DNA of 64,000 bases, taken from NCBI GenBank assembly GCA_963377175.1, contig CAUJNA010001019.1, forward strand, positions 55,652-119,651, given 5' to 3'. This document shows positions 12,031-24,668 of this stretch, piece after piece. The stretch is from Effrenium voratum (taxonomy: Eukaryota > Sar > Dinophyceae > Suessiales > Symbiodiniaceae). Position numbers and translations under genes: made by a program. The notes beneath the pieces are model-generated. The model had not been told where the DNA came from. It was given only the letters and a program-made list of their open reading frames with translations, and ran no database searches. Numbering within the stretch: position 1 is the first letter of the stretch; each line of letters starts with the position of its first letter.

Positions 12031-13300
12031 TGGGGTTGAATTTCCACCAGGGAACTTACTCCGGGCTTTGTCCATTGTGGGAATCGAATATTTCGATCGT
12101 GACTCATGCCCGCGAGCTGGTCGTTGGTCCGAAAATGAACATGTTCATGTCATGTTTTTGGGAGGTGCGGTCTGATTGGTGTTTCCTTGTTCGTACACAG
12201 AGTCATGGCATGCAGTACTCGAAGAGCTGGCAAGACGCTTGCATTGTGTTACTCCGTTCTGCAAAGCCGTTCAAATCTCGGGTCGCCTGTCAGGGTTTAG
12301 TGGCATTAATACGTTGTTGGTCGATGCGGGCAAATGCAAGCTCGCAAAAGCAGTGATGTCATTGACCTGGCACTTGGCCAGGTGTTCACCAGGGTTGCTT
12401 TGAGCGTGCATATTTCAATTTGGCACACGGGTCCACTCAATGAGCTTGCTTTCAATCTGGGAAATCCAGGGCTGCAAAAGAACGAACTAGCTTTGACCCA
12501 AACAGCACGGTTCGATTGAACCACACATTGCCAACAACCGGAGAACATGTCAGCCAAATCGGGCTGCCCTGTCAAGAGCAAGGCATTGCCTCACATGAAC
12601 AGGGTGCAAAGAACGAGGAACAACCAACTGGGCAAACCAACTGTTGTCGTATAGTCTAGTGGCAGGTTGGTATGTTCTGCAACACCAAAAGCGCAATTAA
12701 GTGTCATGCAAATCAAAAAGCGCAAGCGCTGCAAGTTGTTCACGGTGTTTGTGGTAGGTTGCTTTGCTTCCATGTGACTCAACCAACGCATCCGAAAATC
12801 AGACAGCATGCCAGTTGTCAAATCCGCAAAATGCTGGCGCCAAACAGTTGGGCTGCGAATCGCCCAATCTGCCGCGTCAAGTTTCAAACAGGAGGATGAG
12901 AAGCCATGACACGATGGTTTCGTCTTTGAGCATGTTCATCTTTGTCGCTTTGTAGCTTCGCCTCTGACGCAAGACGTTCGTTCCGTTCAACCAGCACTTC
13001 CGGCATTGCACGGGCAACACCTAAAGTTGTGCAAGACAAGGGTGTTGCATGCAGGTTGCTTGCTGATTTGTGTGCGTGCGCGGACGCCAAGTTTCTGGGA
13101 CCAAAGTTGCGAAGAATTGTCCGATACGTGAAGAGCCCTTGCTGGATGTTTAAGAGCAGAATCGCAGAGGGCAAAGTTGCAAGCCACGCAGTCACGCAGT
13201 CACGCAGCCAGGTGCAACCAGAAGTTTAACCGTGCGCCTGGAAAGATTGATCAAGTGTCATTATGCAAGAGCGCGGGCAGCCAGGGCTTGATTGCACGAT
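12031..13300. other. Intergenic region, nothing recognised
   Basis: One frame stays open past the last phosphoglycerate mutase exon to about 12356, but beyond KNQ it loses similarity and is probably intron or 3' sequence. The rest, to about 13300, has only short overlapping frames and no motif I recognise. Confidence 0.4.
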
Positions 13301-13304
13301 ATGT

Positions 13305-13562
13305 TTAAAGCAGGGAGACAAGCAGGGAGACAAGCGGGGAGACAAGCGGGGAGACAAGTGGCGAGACAAGTTGGGAGACACGTGGGGAGACACGTGGGGA
13401 GACACGCGGGGAGACAAGCCGTCACAAGGTCAAATGCAAGCAGGGCGGAGACAAGTGGGGAGACATGGTGACTTTGTCAAGCGCAAGCAGGGAGACAAGC
13501 AAGAAGACGTGGCAGGGAGACAAATGGGGAGACAACTGGTGAGAAAAGGTGGGAGACAAGCC
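13305..13562. repeat. 12-bp minisatellite (GGGAGACAAGCG-type)
   Basis: About nine contiguous 12-base units at 13311-13420 are followed by looser copies to 13562, with AAGC/ACGT/AAGT variants at the end of the unit. Because 12 is a multiple of three, one frame reads as Gly-Asp-Lys-Arg/Gln/Trp tetrapeptides. This is a by-product of the repeat, not evidence for a gene. Confidence 0.9.
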
Positions 13563-14183
13563 GTGGCAGTGGACCTCGCATTTTGGCAAACGTTTTATAT
13601 AAGACTTTGGTCAAGGTTGCGCATTTTGGGCATTATTCGGACACGTGCGGCTTGGCTCCCACATTGTGTCTTGATGCTTTTGAATCACATCGTTCACATT
13701 TCTGGCAATGTTTGGTGCTTGCTGCCAGGTTCGATTCTCACATGCGGTTTTCAACGTTTGCAGCGAACAAGTTGCGATATTCCAACTGGAGTGGCCGACG
13801 ATTGCTTTGCAGACTACGCTCGCACGGCAAAGTTGCGATGCTGCAGCTGCAGCAAGTGCAATGTTCCTGCTGGAGCCGCGCAGCCTCCTTAGCGTGGTAC
13901 ACTTGTACTGAACAGCTGTGATTGAAGCTGCCAAAGTGTGCTCAACCGCTCACTCGTTTACCACGTCAAACTGGCTTTCACAAAAGTAGGCCCACGACAA
14001 TTCCACGATGAGTTCGTGAAAGAAAAACACGACGTTTCACAACACAAGTCAAAAACAAATCGGAAAGCCGGGGGACGGGAACTACACTTGATTCCACAAG
14101 TCCAGTTGTCCCTATAAGCCGAGAGATGGCCAATTTAAGGCCTCCTGTCTCAAGGTGTTTGTGAGGTGAGGGTAACCATGTAG

Positions 14184-14185
<2 letters not shown>
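13563..14185. other. Intergenic region, nothing recognised
   Basis: Ordinary mixed sequence between two tandem repeats. Short frames on both strands show no conserved motif. Confidence 0.4.
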
Positions 14186-14273
<88 letters not shown>

Positions 14274-14420
14274 AACTTCCCCTAAAGCGCAGAAGGGGAG
14301 GGAGAGAGAGAGACGGGGAGAGAGAGAGAGACGGAGAGCCAGGGAGAGAGAGAAAGAGAGCAAGAGAGAGCGAGAGAGAGAGAGAGAGACTGAGAGACCG
14401 CGAGGGGAAAGAGGGGGCGC
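14186..14420. repeat. (GA)n microsatellite
   Basis: A pure GA/AG run covers about 14187-14269, followed by GA-rich imperfect sequence to about 14415. The long Ser-Leu frames on the minus strand are translations of this dinucleotide. Confidence 0.95.
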
Positions 14421-16846
14421 TAAATGACAACCATATTTCACAAGGAGGACTTCCTTCTTTGCCAGGCGCATGGCTAGATGGAGCTCATCGATGAGGTGCA
14501 AGGCAATTTCTCAGTTAGAGTCCAATAGAAAATCTATTCAGATTCTGGCTTCAGAATTCACCTGGGAGTGAATTCTGGAGTTCTGCCCTCCTGCCAGCTC
14601 CAGACATCGCTTTTACCATGTTTGGGCGGTGTGATGGGTTACCAATTGTTTTTCGCAAGTCTTTGAACGTCGGGCGAGAGGAGTGTCTGACCACTCGGCC
14701 GTGGCATGCTCGCCCCTGGGAGATGCGATGGGATGGCAATGCTTTGGAGCATTGCTGGATGCCCAGGTGTGTCTCAAAAGCCACATGGTTGATCATCACC
14801 CTTGTGTTGAATTTGTTTCCTAGCTTCTCTCCGAGCTACAAGGAGGGTTTCACTTCTCCTTTTTGAGACGCATCTATTTCATTGGCTCCCCGTTTCAAGG
14901 GGGCCCGGTTTCCATGCCGTGAGTCTAGAGCTCAAACTGCTCAAACTGCAAAGCGTCGAGGGACGAAAGAGCGAATCTGGACAGCTTGACTGGCGCGGGG
15001 GGGGGGACTTCGCCGCATTGTGCATGCTGAAGGGCTAGAGCCATAGAATGAGAGCCACGGGGAGAGTCATTTAATCATCCTTGGCTGCAACTTGTCGCGA
15101 CAAGACTGCTGTGGCTTTTTCTGCCATGTCACCAAAGGAATGGATGAAGTTTAGGCTGCCCACATTCAACGTCTCCAAGTCTAAAATCAGCGTGGCAAGC
15201 CCCTCCGAATGATTCAACTACACGCTGTGACGGCCAGGTTGTACTTCCCTCGAAACGTTCACGCCCCAGACTGGCAGTGTTACATGTGTCAACCACGGAA
15301 GCTTCAGAGAAGCCAGGAAAGCGGCCATCAGAGGACAGTGGTCTAGTCCTTGGCGATGGAAGCCGTATAAGATTCAGATGTGCCATTTGAGGTATTCAGC
15401 ACGGTGAGGAGGGCGAGGCTGAAGCTGAAGCTGAAGCACCTCGGCCAAAGTAGCGCCTCCCTCGAAAGACTGTTCAACGGTGGTGGCAAAGTCAAAGGAA
15501 CTTATCGCTCTTTGCTGCACAACGCTTCTTTTTGGCGGCAGCAGCCACGGCGGCAGCGCAGCCGCAGCAGCAGCAGCCGCCGCAGCAGCAGCAGCAGCCG
15601 CTGCAGCTGAGTTAGCAGCAGCCGCAGCTGATGCGGATGCAGATTTGTGAATCGAATGCAAATGATGTAGATTGCTGTTTCATGTGGGCATCACGACAGC
15701 AAGGATGAGGATGCTGATGTTTTTGGTACTCCACTGGGCGTGTAGCTGCACTGTCAAAGCCAAGCACCAGTTACCCTTGAAGCTATCACATCACTCGCTG
15801 GCCAAAACGAAGTTTTTATTTGGTACTTGTGGTGGCAGTCTGCTGCGAACACGATACACCACGATCAAGCCAACAGTGTTGACCCACACATCCAGGCACT
15901 TGCCAGGTCTTTCAGCTACCTGTTTCAATGCGTGAGGCAAATGGGGAGGACACGGAGGACGAGGAGACCCAAACCTCGGCCTTGATCAAGGCAATCTCGG
16001 AGGACACAACTTTACCCTCAGCGTTCTTGAGCGTTTTGCGCCAGGTGGGCAAAGCCAAAGCCAAGGCAAGTGCAAAGCGAGGCAAGAAGGCACGGCTGCC
16101 TTTTGCGTGTGTGTGTGTGTGTGTGTGCGCACATTCTTGGCAAATGTGCAAGAAATGAGGCTAAGTCTTTTGGCACTGAGCGGCAGCCCAAGTGCTAAGT
16201 GCAGATTCTTTGGGCTCTGACGCTGTGGAACATAGTTGGGAGACGCAAGCAGCAACTTGCCGATTCTTGCTTGTAGATGGCGTAGATGGATCCAAGGCAG
16301 CAATAAGCCATCCTGCTGGGGCAGCAGGGATCACTTTTGCTGAGTGTCGGCAGTAGGCATCTCGTATGGGACCTGTGAGAATGCTTTGGGGACTGAAGCA
16401 ACTTGGGGAAGTTGCAGCGCGCAGAAAAAGGCGGTTCTGTTCTGGAAGTGTGTTTGTCTCAAGAGAATATGTGCAGCTTCCGGGATGCCTGACAAGATAT
16501 GTTGAGCTGTGCTGCTAGATCTGGAATCGCGCATCCGACTGCAGGACCACATCCACTGAGGCGCTGGCGGTTTTTGGAACCAGACATCTCGCATGGGCCA
16601 CATCCCTCAAACGGTCCATGACCTTCGGCCCGAGCTGCTTCGCTGGCTCTGGAGGGTTTGTTTGTAGCATAGACCGGGCAACACAGCAACTGGCCGTATG
16701 CCATCCAGCACCCAGAAAGACGACGTCCTGACTATATGATTAAAGAGCAGACACAGTGAATCATACTTGCGAGATGCACATCAACTCTGGCACACTCCTG
16801 TGATGGTTCTCAAGCTGCCGGTCCACCAGCTGCAGAAGCCGGGTGA
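14421..16846. other. Region without recognised gene; simple repeats
   Basis: Contains a GCAGCC/CAGCAG cluster at about 15535-15625 (poly-Ala or poly-Ser frames), a GT run at 16108-16126 and a G run at 14998-15007. A frame at 15928-16158, acidic then Lys/Ala-rich, begins in ordinary-looking coding sequence and could be an exon, but I recognise no family. Confidence 0.4.
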
Positions 16847-17125
16847 ATGCATGCGGAACGGCAGGTCTCCCGGTCAGGCTCCTGCCCGATCCTACAGGTG
16901 ACAGTCACAGGCTGCAATGTCTGGGCCCGATGCCGGCCAGTTGCTCGGTCGCGCGCCCGGGAGGTGCGCAGTTGGAGTCAGGCGGTGCTTCGGCCAAAGC
17001 TGAGCTCGTCCGATCTCGGTGAGAAGCGCGAGCGGGAGCCAGCGCCTTGCCCGTCAGACCTGGGCCCGAGCCCCCCAGGCCCCCCAGGCCCCCCAGGCCC
17101 TCCAGGCCCCCAGTCGCCGAAGAAG

Positions 17126-20085
17126 GTTTTGTCTGGAAGCCTTCCGACGCCAGCGCCTGCACGCATTGCAATCATTGGGGCGGGGCCGGTGGGACTGTGG
17201 GTTGCTGTGCTCCTGGCCCGCGCACATGCTCGATTTTTCTACACCTCTTCTGGCTACCGCATCACTCGTCAACCACAAGCGCCGCTCATCAATGTCTCTT
17301 GGCACACGCTTGGCATTTCTGTATTTCTGCTCCTTTTTTCCTGATTTGTGTGATTGTGTGTTGCCACACATTGACATGGCACTGGTCAGGTCTTCGAGCG
17401 ACGTGCTGACGATAGAGGATGGGGCTCCCGCGACATGGCTGCACTCTGTCTCCGGTCACAGAAATCTGAAAGTCAATTCTCATAGATCTGGCCACGTCTG
17501 CATTTCCACTCAGGTCGCATCATCCTGGCAATGTCCAATTCCTCCCAGGACAGGAATATTTGTATTGCGAAGACAGAAAACGAGAGAGACACAGAGAGAG
17601 TGAGAGAGAGCGAGAAAGACAAACACTTGCGACTTGTGGAACATGGTGTAGGATGTATTGAACAGCAGACTGCTTTCAAGCCACGAGTTGTTCGCCCGTC
17701 ACTGCCGCTGCCTCAGCGGCACCAAGCTGCGATGGAGCGCCCGAAATAGCCTGAGGCTTCTCGCCGACCTGTTCAATCAACCTGATTGAGCTCACTTTGC
17801 GAGAGGACAGTCCGTTGACTTGGCATGGTTGCTGTTGACTGATCCATTCATGACATGATCATCGAATCACGATGTTTGCACCCGCGGCTGTTTGCACTCA
17901 GCCCGGCTGCAAGAAGCACCTTCATGCACACTCGTGTTGCAAGCCACTTGTTGACATCTATCGTTCTGCTTTGCAGCCGTGGTAGCAAGCATACCTCTCA
18001 CAATGGTGGCCTTGCTGGCCCTCTCTGAGCCATGTCTCAGCCGCTCGAGGACACTCGGCTTGGCTCACGTGGCTCGCAGAACGGCCCAGCTCTCGCATCG
18101 CGCGGATCGCGAGGACCTGCGACTCCTGGTGCGACTCCCCATCTCGGCGCCGGCTTCGGTGCGAGGTCAAGGAGCTCGTTTCACGCCTCATCTTAGTCAT
18201 TTTGCTCAGCACTTCCACTGTCCGCTTGGGAGGGGTGGGGGACGCAGAGATTTCACAGATCGTTGCTCGCAGATGAAAATGGGATTTGCAGGACTTGCAG
18301 GAACCCCAGAATCGGCTGGCAACAGCAAAGTGTGACAAGATGATGCGACGCTCCGCTGCTTGGAATATAACACTTGCTCTTACTGGCCAGTTGCCCCTGA
18401 CGGATACCAAAGCGACCAGCCCCACTCCATATCCCACGCCTTGTCAGTTCCTCATTTTCTTGTGTACTCGATCCATGGACACTCTCCGGAGCTGCTGACT
18501 GGACCCTAGCTGCATACAAGTTGCCATTTTGTTCGATTGATCAGCTCGTGAGAGCTAAGGCCAGTGCGCCACTGATGAAGCGCGCTGCTGACGCCTTAAG
18601 GCACGGAGTGGATGAGCCGGAGGCGGGAAATTGGATGCGCCAAACAGGCGAGAGGCCATGGGGTGGCACGCACGCAGGTGATTTGCTGCGACACCAGCGC
18701 AGTTGCGAAGCATGCGCCCAGTGCACGGCGCAAAGTTTGGGCGTGCTTGTTCAGTCGGAGCGAAGAGCCAGCGAAGCGTGAAACATGGAGCTGAGGTCAA
18801 ATTCCAGGAAACCGTTGAGGTGTTCTACGTGGTCCGTGAGTCTGACTCACTCCTACCACCTCGCAGGACATCGCGAAGATCGATGGAAGACCAGTCGAGG
18901 AGAAATCTGGCTCAGTTCGCACAGAACCACCAAAAGATCGTGTCACAGATGACATCGTGCCTAGAAGGTTTGAGTGCCTTGGTTTCCGGAGTTTCCGGCG
19001 CGCCACGTTCAATTGCGGCCTGAGGCCATGCAGAGAGAGGTTCGAATTAACCTGCGCAGAAATGATGAATTCATGACCTGCGTGGAACAGAGCGCTTACA
19101 TGCACCCAGTCCCCTGCCGGCTACACATGCAACTGTGTGTATGGTCTTCCTGTCGGCGCGATCTTCCACATAGCCTTGGCAGTAGCAGAGAATCCACAAA
19201 GTTCTCGGCCCCATTATTCATCCAAAAGAGCAGGACCTCATGTGCTTTACTTCCACGGCTATGTCGCGCCTCTGCCCCCGTTGCATGTTGACTGTGTAAC
19301 CTTCTAGATTGTGTGAACTCTTGCGTTTGGAACTATAAGGCTCCGGCCATCGATTATCGGTGCTGGGCGCTATCGGGCAGCAGCCGTTTTTCCGAACATT
19401 CTGCTGCCCGATAAATTGCTTGTGGGACTTTGGAGCTTGTTGGACGTGGCACGGAGGTGTCTTCTCTGAGTCGACGTTGCGTACCATGCAGTCGTACCCC
19501 CCCCCGTTCAAGGTCAGTGGATCTGCCCTTTGCCACGTGCCATCCAGCAATTTTGCCTGAAACAAATTTCTTGTTTGGCTAATCTCAATTGAATCGATTC
19601 ACGGACGCATCACCGGCCAACGCCGAAACACACGCGGTTGCTTTCCGCAGAAACATGAGGCATTGTTTGGCTTTCAGAATGTTAGTCCGTGGATTGATAG
19701 GGTGTCGAATGCTGTGTGCTAACCTGCACACGTAGGGATACTCCGGAGCAGGAGAGTCAAAATCGGCTCACTGTTTTGGGCAGGCAAGAGATGTGCTTGC
19801 TGCAAGACTACCGCGTGAGCAGAGAAAAATCGGGGGCAACTCAGGCCCACCGATCTGAGTTTCACTTGCAGCGTAAGCAGTCACCCCCTTCCCTTTGCTG
19901 CCATCCTCTCGCGCGAAGAAGGGTGCCTCTGGTGTCTTTTTCCCGACCTCCAAGTGCCCTCTAGGAAGAGGGGTATTCAAGCAGCCAAAGAGGAGTTCGA
20001 GAAGTACGCTGCCTGTGGCATTGGCGCTCTGCACATGAACCGCAACATCGAGGAGCCTGAGGCCGATCCAACGAGCAAATCGGTT
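17126..20085 (+). CDS. Probable FAD/NAD-binding oxidoreductase, partial exon set
   Basis: An exon at about 17126-17305 encodes RIAIIGAGPVGLWVAVLLAR, a textbook Rossmann dinucleotide-binding start (GxGPxG), followed by YRITRQPQAPLINV. Two further stretches fit as downstream exons: about 18505-18560 (KLPFCSIDQLV) and about 19975-20085 (EEFEKYAACGIGALHMN). The order and spacing suit one intron-rich gene, but I could not fix the splice sites between them or find the substrate domain. A second stretch at about 18781-18830 (HGAEVKFQETVE) may also belong. Upstream, 17070-17112 is a (CCCCCAGGC)n-like tract reading Gly-Pro-Pro, which may be intronic. Substrate unknown; membership of a wider flavin monooxygenase group is inference. 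Confidence 0.5.
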
Positions 20086-21081
20086 GGAATATGTTCGGGG
20101 CTTCAAAAACGCGGGTTTCATAGGAGGGTTGTGAGGCCCCACTGCCGCCGAACCATGTTGGTCCCAAAGGTCAATGGGTTCGGTTGCCTCTTCGGAGGCG
20201 CTGCTGGCGGACCATGCTGCGGCCTGAGTGGCCGACACGAAGCCTTCACGTTTCTCAAAATGGGATTCGGACCCTGGACGGTTGAGGGGAGTCAGGAAAA
20301 GCAAACCAGAGGGGTCGCAACAGTTGGGTCTGCAGGCAGAGGATAACCTGCGAACTGCACACTGTAGAATCTTTTCCTGGCATAACGTGCTGGGCGCTGG
20401 ATGTGATGGGTGTTGAGTTTGGCTGTATTCTACGGTGTCGAGCACGTTTCGGGCATGTTGGGTATGTTTAGTGGCGGTGGCATGGGAAATGTATGTGCCA
20501 GTATTTCAGTGTGACTGGGGCATAGTGAGGGGTGGAGTTGATCTTGCGGCTTAGTTCATGCTTAGTTGAAGCTTGAAGGTCGTTTGTTTAGGGCGTGTTT
20601 GGGGCTTGTTTGGAAATAGTTGGGCTCATCAAGAGTTGTTCTAAGGGTGGTTTCAGGCTCGTTGATGGTTGGTTTAGAGTCGGTCGGGGCGGGTTAGGGG
20701 TTGGTGTGGGGGGTTATTTAGGGTTGGTTTTGGGTTTGTTTGATGGTGCGAGGTTTGGTTTGGGTTGATTTAGGCTGGTTTAAGAGTCGGTGAGCTTGCC
20801 GTGCTTGTGCTTGCAGGTCTTGTGCGTAGTAACAGAGCTACAAGCGCGTGTGAGAGAGAGAGAGGAGTTCGATTTGTGGTCACTCGCTTGCCATCAGCTG
20901 TACTCCTTGCGCAACGCGAGCATAGCAAATGGTTTCTTGCTCGAAAGCGCCATGTTTTCGCACCCGCCAAAAGGCGCATAACCTGACTTCCTTTTGAATT
21001 TATATGCGGATGACGTAGGGTTGGCTGAGTGGTCTATACAGGATTCCAGTCCATTTGGCATTCCTTTGGTTTAGGTCAAGT
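20086..21081. other. Region without recognised gene, including a G/T-skewed stretch
   Basis: 20430-20790 is strongly G+T-rich on the + strand with loose GGTTTRGG/TTTGGG-like motifs and no clear period. The rest has short frames only. Further exons of the upstream oxidoreductase may be hidden here but none is recognised. Confidence 0.45.
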
Positions 21082-21178
21082 GGGTATGGGTCAAAATCAA
21101 CCCACCAGGGGACCGCAGGTTTTAGTCTTTGGTTCCATTTATCAGGGCAACCCATTTTGGGTACGCATTTTTGACCCC
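21082..21178 (+). mobile_element. Dispersed element family A, complete copy
   Basis: Non-coding element of about 97 bases with short inverted ends: GGGTCAAAAT at the left and ATTTTTGACCCC at the right. The core is shared with three other copies in the window. The size and terminal inverted repeats are those of a MITE. No open frame of its own. Confidence 0.75.
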
Positions 21179-22498
21179 CAGCCGAGTGTTGGTCGCCGGT
21201 CGCTGGGCATTTAGGATGTGGTCATCGTGGCGACAGGGCGGAACTGGCCGGGAGACCAGTGGCGCGCAGGCCGCCGCACAGCCGCCGTCATGGAATGGCT
21301 ACAGGTTGCAACGGATGGAGCTCCATAAGAGTACCAATTTCCCAGCACGTGGGTGGAAGAACGGAAAATAAGGGAGGGAGGGGGCCCTCATGATTTACAG
21401 TTGGGGGTGAGGGTGCCGCAAACATGGTTGGTGGACATGAGTTCCCTACCGTTGCATGAGCGTTCATAGCTGGAATGTCAATCTTTCAGCAGTGGTATGG
21501 GCCGGCCATTCCATAGTGCCCCAAAGAGGGCCCACACTATGGACGGACAAAACCCAGTGACAGGGTTTTGCCTTGTTTGGGTGGAAAAAACTGGTTGGTT
21601 GTGGCCTTGTGAGGCCTTGGCTTTCAGCTCTCCCTGGGCTGCTCGGAGGAGGCGCTCGAGTCACAGAGTGGGTTCGCCGAAGTCAGGGTTTTCCTCGATT
21701 CTCCACTTTGGCTCGCAGCACCATGTTTTGGGATCTTTTGGGTCAATCTCAAGGGAAGTCAAGGAAGCTCTACCAAAAACATAATATATTGGGAGGGGGG
21801 CAATTTTTGACCTCGGCTTGCATGAGCTTTTTCCTGCTGCCATGCTTGTGCGGTTTTTCGAGCCAAGTACCAACAGCATTCTTTCAAGCCTCTACAGGTG
21901 TCGCAGTGTATCGCCGAGATGTTTGCCCGACAACTGCATGATCCTTGGGATGGTTCCAAGGGGCGCGGGTCTGATAGGCCCGATTGGCTCGATCCCCAAA
22001 TTTGCGTGTTGGGCGCGGTACGTGCGCTTCCACGCAGGCATTGGCAGAGCAAACGATGGTAGGTTTGATGCCTTGCATACAAGTCCAGTGGAGATATCAT
22101 GTAGGGGCATATTCAGAGCACAATATCAGACTGTATCTGAGAGCATGAACACAAGACTTGTAAGAAGAGCACGGCAAAACGGGCTACGCAACAGTTGCAT
22201 ATCGATCATTGCATATTGCTGCAGCTGTTGGCCATGTGCCTCGATGGCTGCTTTCTGCAAGTCCCGTGGCCCTGTGGAGCCTCGATCGAGGATGATTGGG
22301 ACCAACTTGATCTGGACTATGACATGGAGGTGCGCAGCTTGCGGCCGGAACACACAAATTTTGCTCGGTCGTGGTCAGTCCACCAATAGATTCCTGCGTT
22401 GGAACCAAAGCTCGTTTTGTAACAGGTTGCACGCGAAAATTACCCTGTTTGCACCCCTTTGAAAGAGAAGCCACCAGTTAGATGGGTGCAATTGCCAG
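21179..22498. other. Region without recognised gene
   Basis: Mixed sequence. The stretch at about 22230-22345 (an acidic DDWDQLDLDYD segment) has coding-like codon use and could be an exon, but I recognise no family. Confidence 0.35.
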
Positions 22499-24668
22499 AT
22501 GGTTGAGGCCAGCCCCTTCAACCTGCTGCTGGTGCCTCCGATATGCACGGCCACGCTGTATCGCGCCAAAGAGATCCCCTTGGACTTCTTGAAGGGCCGA
22601 GTGCCTTGACCCGATGGCTTGACGTCACGTCTTGAGGTGTTTGCTTCAAGTCACATTGACAGAAGCACTAACGGCTCAAGAGGGCCTTTGTAGCAAAGGA
22701 CCATCACCCCCCAAATACAAATTGAGTAGAATGCCATGATTTGTCGAGTTGATGTGGATGTCTTTGTTACGTATGACTTGGTCAGCGACGGCATGGGCGA
22801 GAAGGGCTCGTTGCGTTTGTTGTCAGGGTTCCTGGAACATTTGCCAACATCCAACCGTGGTCAAGCTTGATTTGTTTGGGGTTTCTCGTGGTGCTCCCTG
22901 TCAGTGCCAGTCGGGGTTGGCGGGCAAGCCAAGAGAAGTTTTGTACAGAGTGCTTTGCCAAAGGTACGTCAGATTGTGGAGGCAAATCCTTGGCTTGGCG
23001 GGCGGCTCCGGAAATCTTGCGGGCGTCCAGCTCTCAGAGTGAACCACAGCTCATTCCTCGGACCGTGGAAAGAGCGAGGTCCATTTCTCGCCGTTCCTCC
23101 TAGTCCGGGCAATCACTTCATGGAAGCTCGGCATTAGCATGCTGCCAGCACGCTGAATCCAGCGATATCGAGCAGCTCGAGCAGCTTAGGAATGCAGCTC
23201 TTCTTTTACAATGAGTTCCGGAGCAGACTTCCATGACCTGTCTCAGCATGTACTGGAGTCAGAGGCCACATTGAAGTGTGGGCTCTTGGCACTGAACCAG
23301 AACGAGCAACTCTTCCGAGTGGCCGTCATCCCGGCCAACCCAGACCATTTCCTCTTGGTAGTTTCCCTCAACCACACCATTGGCCGCCTGCCTGCATGGT
23401 GCGCATGAATCTAGTTGCCCGTCTGTGCGGACGTTAGTTGCCTCTGTCTACCTTGCCAAGGAGATGGATACACTTTTTACAAGCTCTACAGCATGCTTGA
23501 GCCAAATGAAGCTTGGAATGAAGAAAATCCGATGTGGCAGGGCGAAGCCAAGCACGGCATTCCTGAGGCATCTATTCTACAGATGAACCCACTGCGTCAG
23601 TCTGGATTTGCCTGCCTGGCTGAACAGTGCATTGGTGAATCGCAGTTTGCACTGCCCTTAGTTGAGGAAGCAATTCATATTGCAAACTGGCCACGTGCCA
23701 ACATGTCACTGCATTCTTGCATGGGCTCAGGCAGAATTTCCGGTGGTCTATGGTCTGCTTGGGAGGGATATGGGGAACTCACCCTACCAAACCAGTTAGA
23801 CTGCACTTTTTGGGACCCCCCTTTGAGTTGGTTGTGGAGGCAAACCCAAAGCAAAGGAAGCTTCCGGGAGTTTACATGGAGAGGCATCCATGTGGCTAAG
23901 AACTGGCTCACGACCTGTCCAACGATGCTGGGCCTGCTGCGAAGCTTCTGTCTCTGGCATCCCCCAAAACCAGAAGTGCGATATGTCGATCAGGACTGGC
24001 TTGCAAGTCTCAAGTCCCAAGATGCGAGCCTCTCCACCAACGACATCTTGACATCACACCTGTTGACGAAATCACGGTTCGGCTACGGGTACATGTCGAT
24101 CAATCTTCGGAACCGGGGACTGGGGGCCGACGACGCCAATGCGGGGAACTATGTTCATAGAGTCCACCTCGCCCCCGGCGACTTCGCGGAGCCGGACGGC
24201 GTGCGAAAGTCCATCTCCGAGCCCTTCCGTTTCCGCGGCCTGGCAAATCTTGAATCGCGAATCGACGCTTTGAGCTTTCGGTTTCCTTTTTTTTGGCCCC
24301 ATTTTTTTGGCGATACTGTGGATGGACGAAATCCTGCACCACTTTGAAACCATGGGAGACCACTGCTTTTTGTATTTAGAGGGGAATCAGCACTCCAGGG
24401 TTTCTTAGGTGGTGCAGGGTTTCGTCCATCCACAGTATCACCCTGTGTTTCTCGGTTTGAGCAGTGAGGCGGGCAAGACGCTGTGCCGGGATGCTGGGAG
24501 TCCATCACGACGAGTCATGGCCTAGTGTCCAACTGGGCCAGTTTGTTTTATGAGGTGTCGCTGCCCGGCTCACAGCATCTCTCCCACATGCCAATCCTCT
24601 CATATCCGCAGCCGGGGTTTGGGCTGCTGCTAATATTCAAACCCAGACGAGACGAGCATCCTGTCTAA
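22499..24668 (+). CDS. Acyltransferase of the chloramphenicol-acetyltransferase/BAHD fold, multi-exon
   Basis: Predicted CoA-dependent acyl transfer enzyme. Coding stretches in order: 22499 to about 22605 (SPFNLLLVPPICTATLYRAK); about 22935-23035 (ALPKVRQIVEANPWLGGRL); about 23211-23382 ending LLVVSLNHTIG; 23461 on (GDGYTFYKLYSML); about 23945-24150 (STNDILTSHLLTKSRFGYGY, then NAGNYV); about 24520-24668 (WASLFYEVSLPG, then GFGLLLIFKPR, stop TAA). The catalytic HxxxD motif (HTIGD) is assembled across a 78-base GC-AG intron, 23383-23460, with the Gly codon split. STNDxLTS and the terminal NWxSxxYE region are as expected for the family. 23700-23930 stays open but looks less conserved and may contain an intron. 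Substrate unknown. Confidence 0.78.
24312..24439. mobile_element. MITE with 30-bp terminal inverted repeats
   Basis: 128-base element whose ends, GATACTGTGGATGGACGAAA... at the left and the complement at 24410-24439, match at 29 of 30 positions. The interior has no frame. It lies within the acyltransferase gene, between its last two recognised exons, so it is probably intronic. Confidence 0.85.

Noticed and set aside
13263..13892. 209-codon frame with Gly-Asp-Lys repeats
   Set aside because: The repeat part is a 12-bp minisatellite and the rest has no motif. Open length is explained by the period being a multiple of three.
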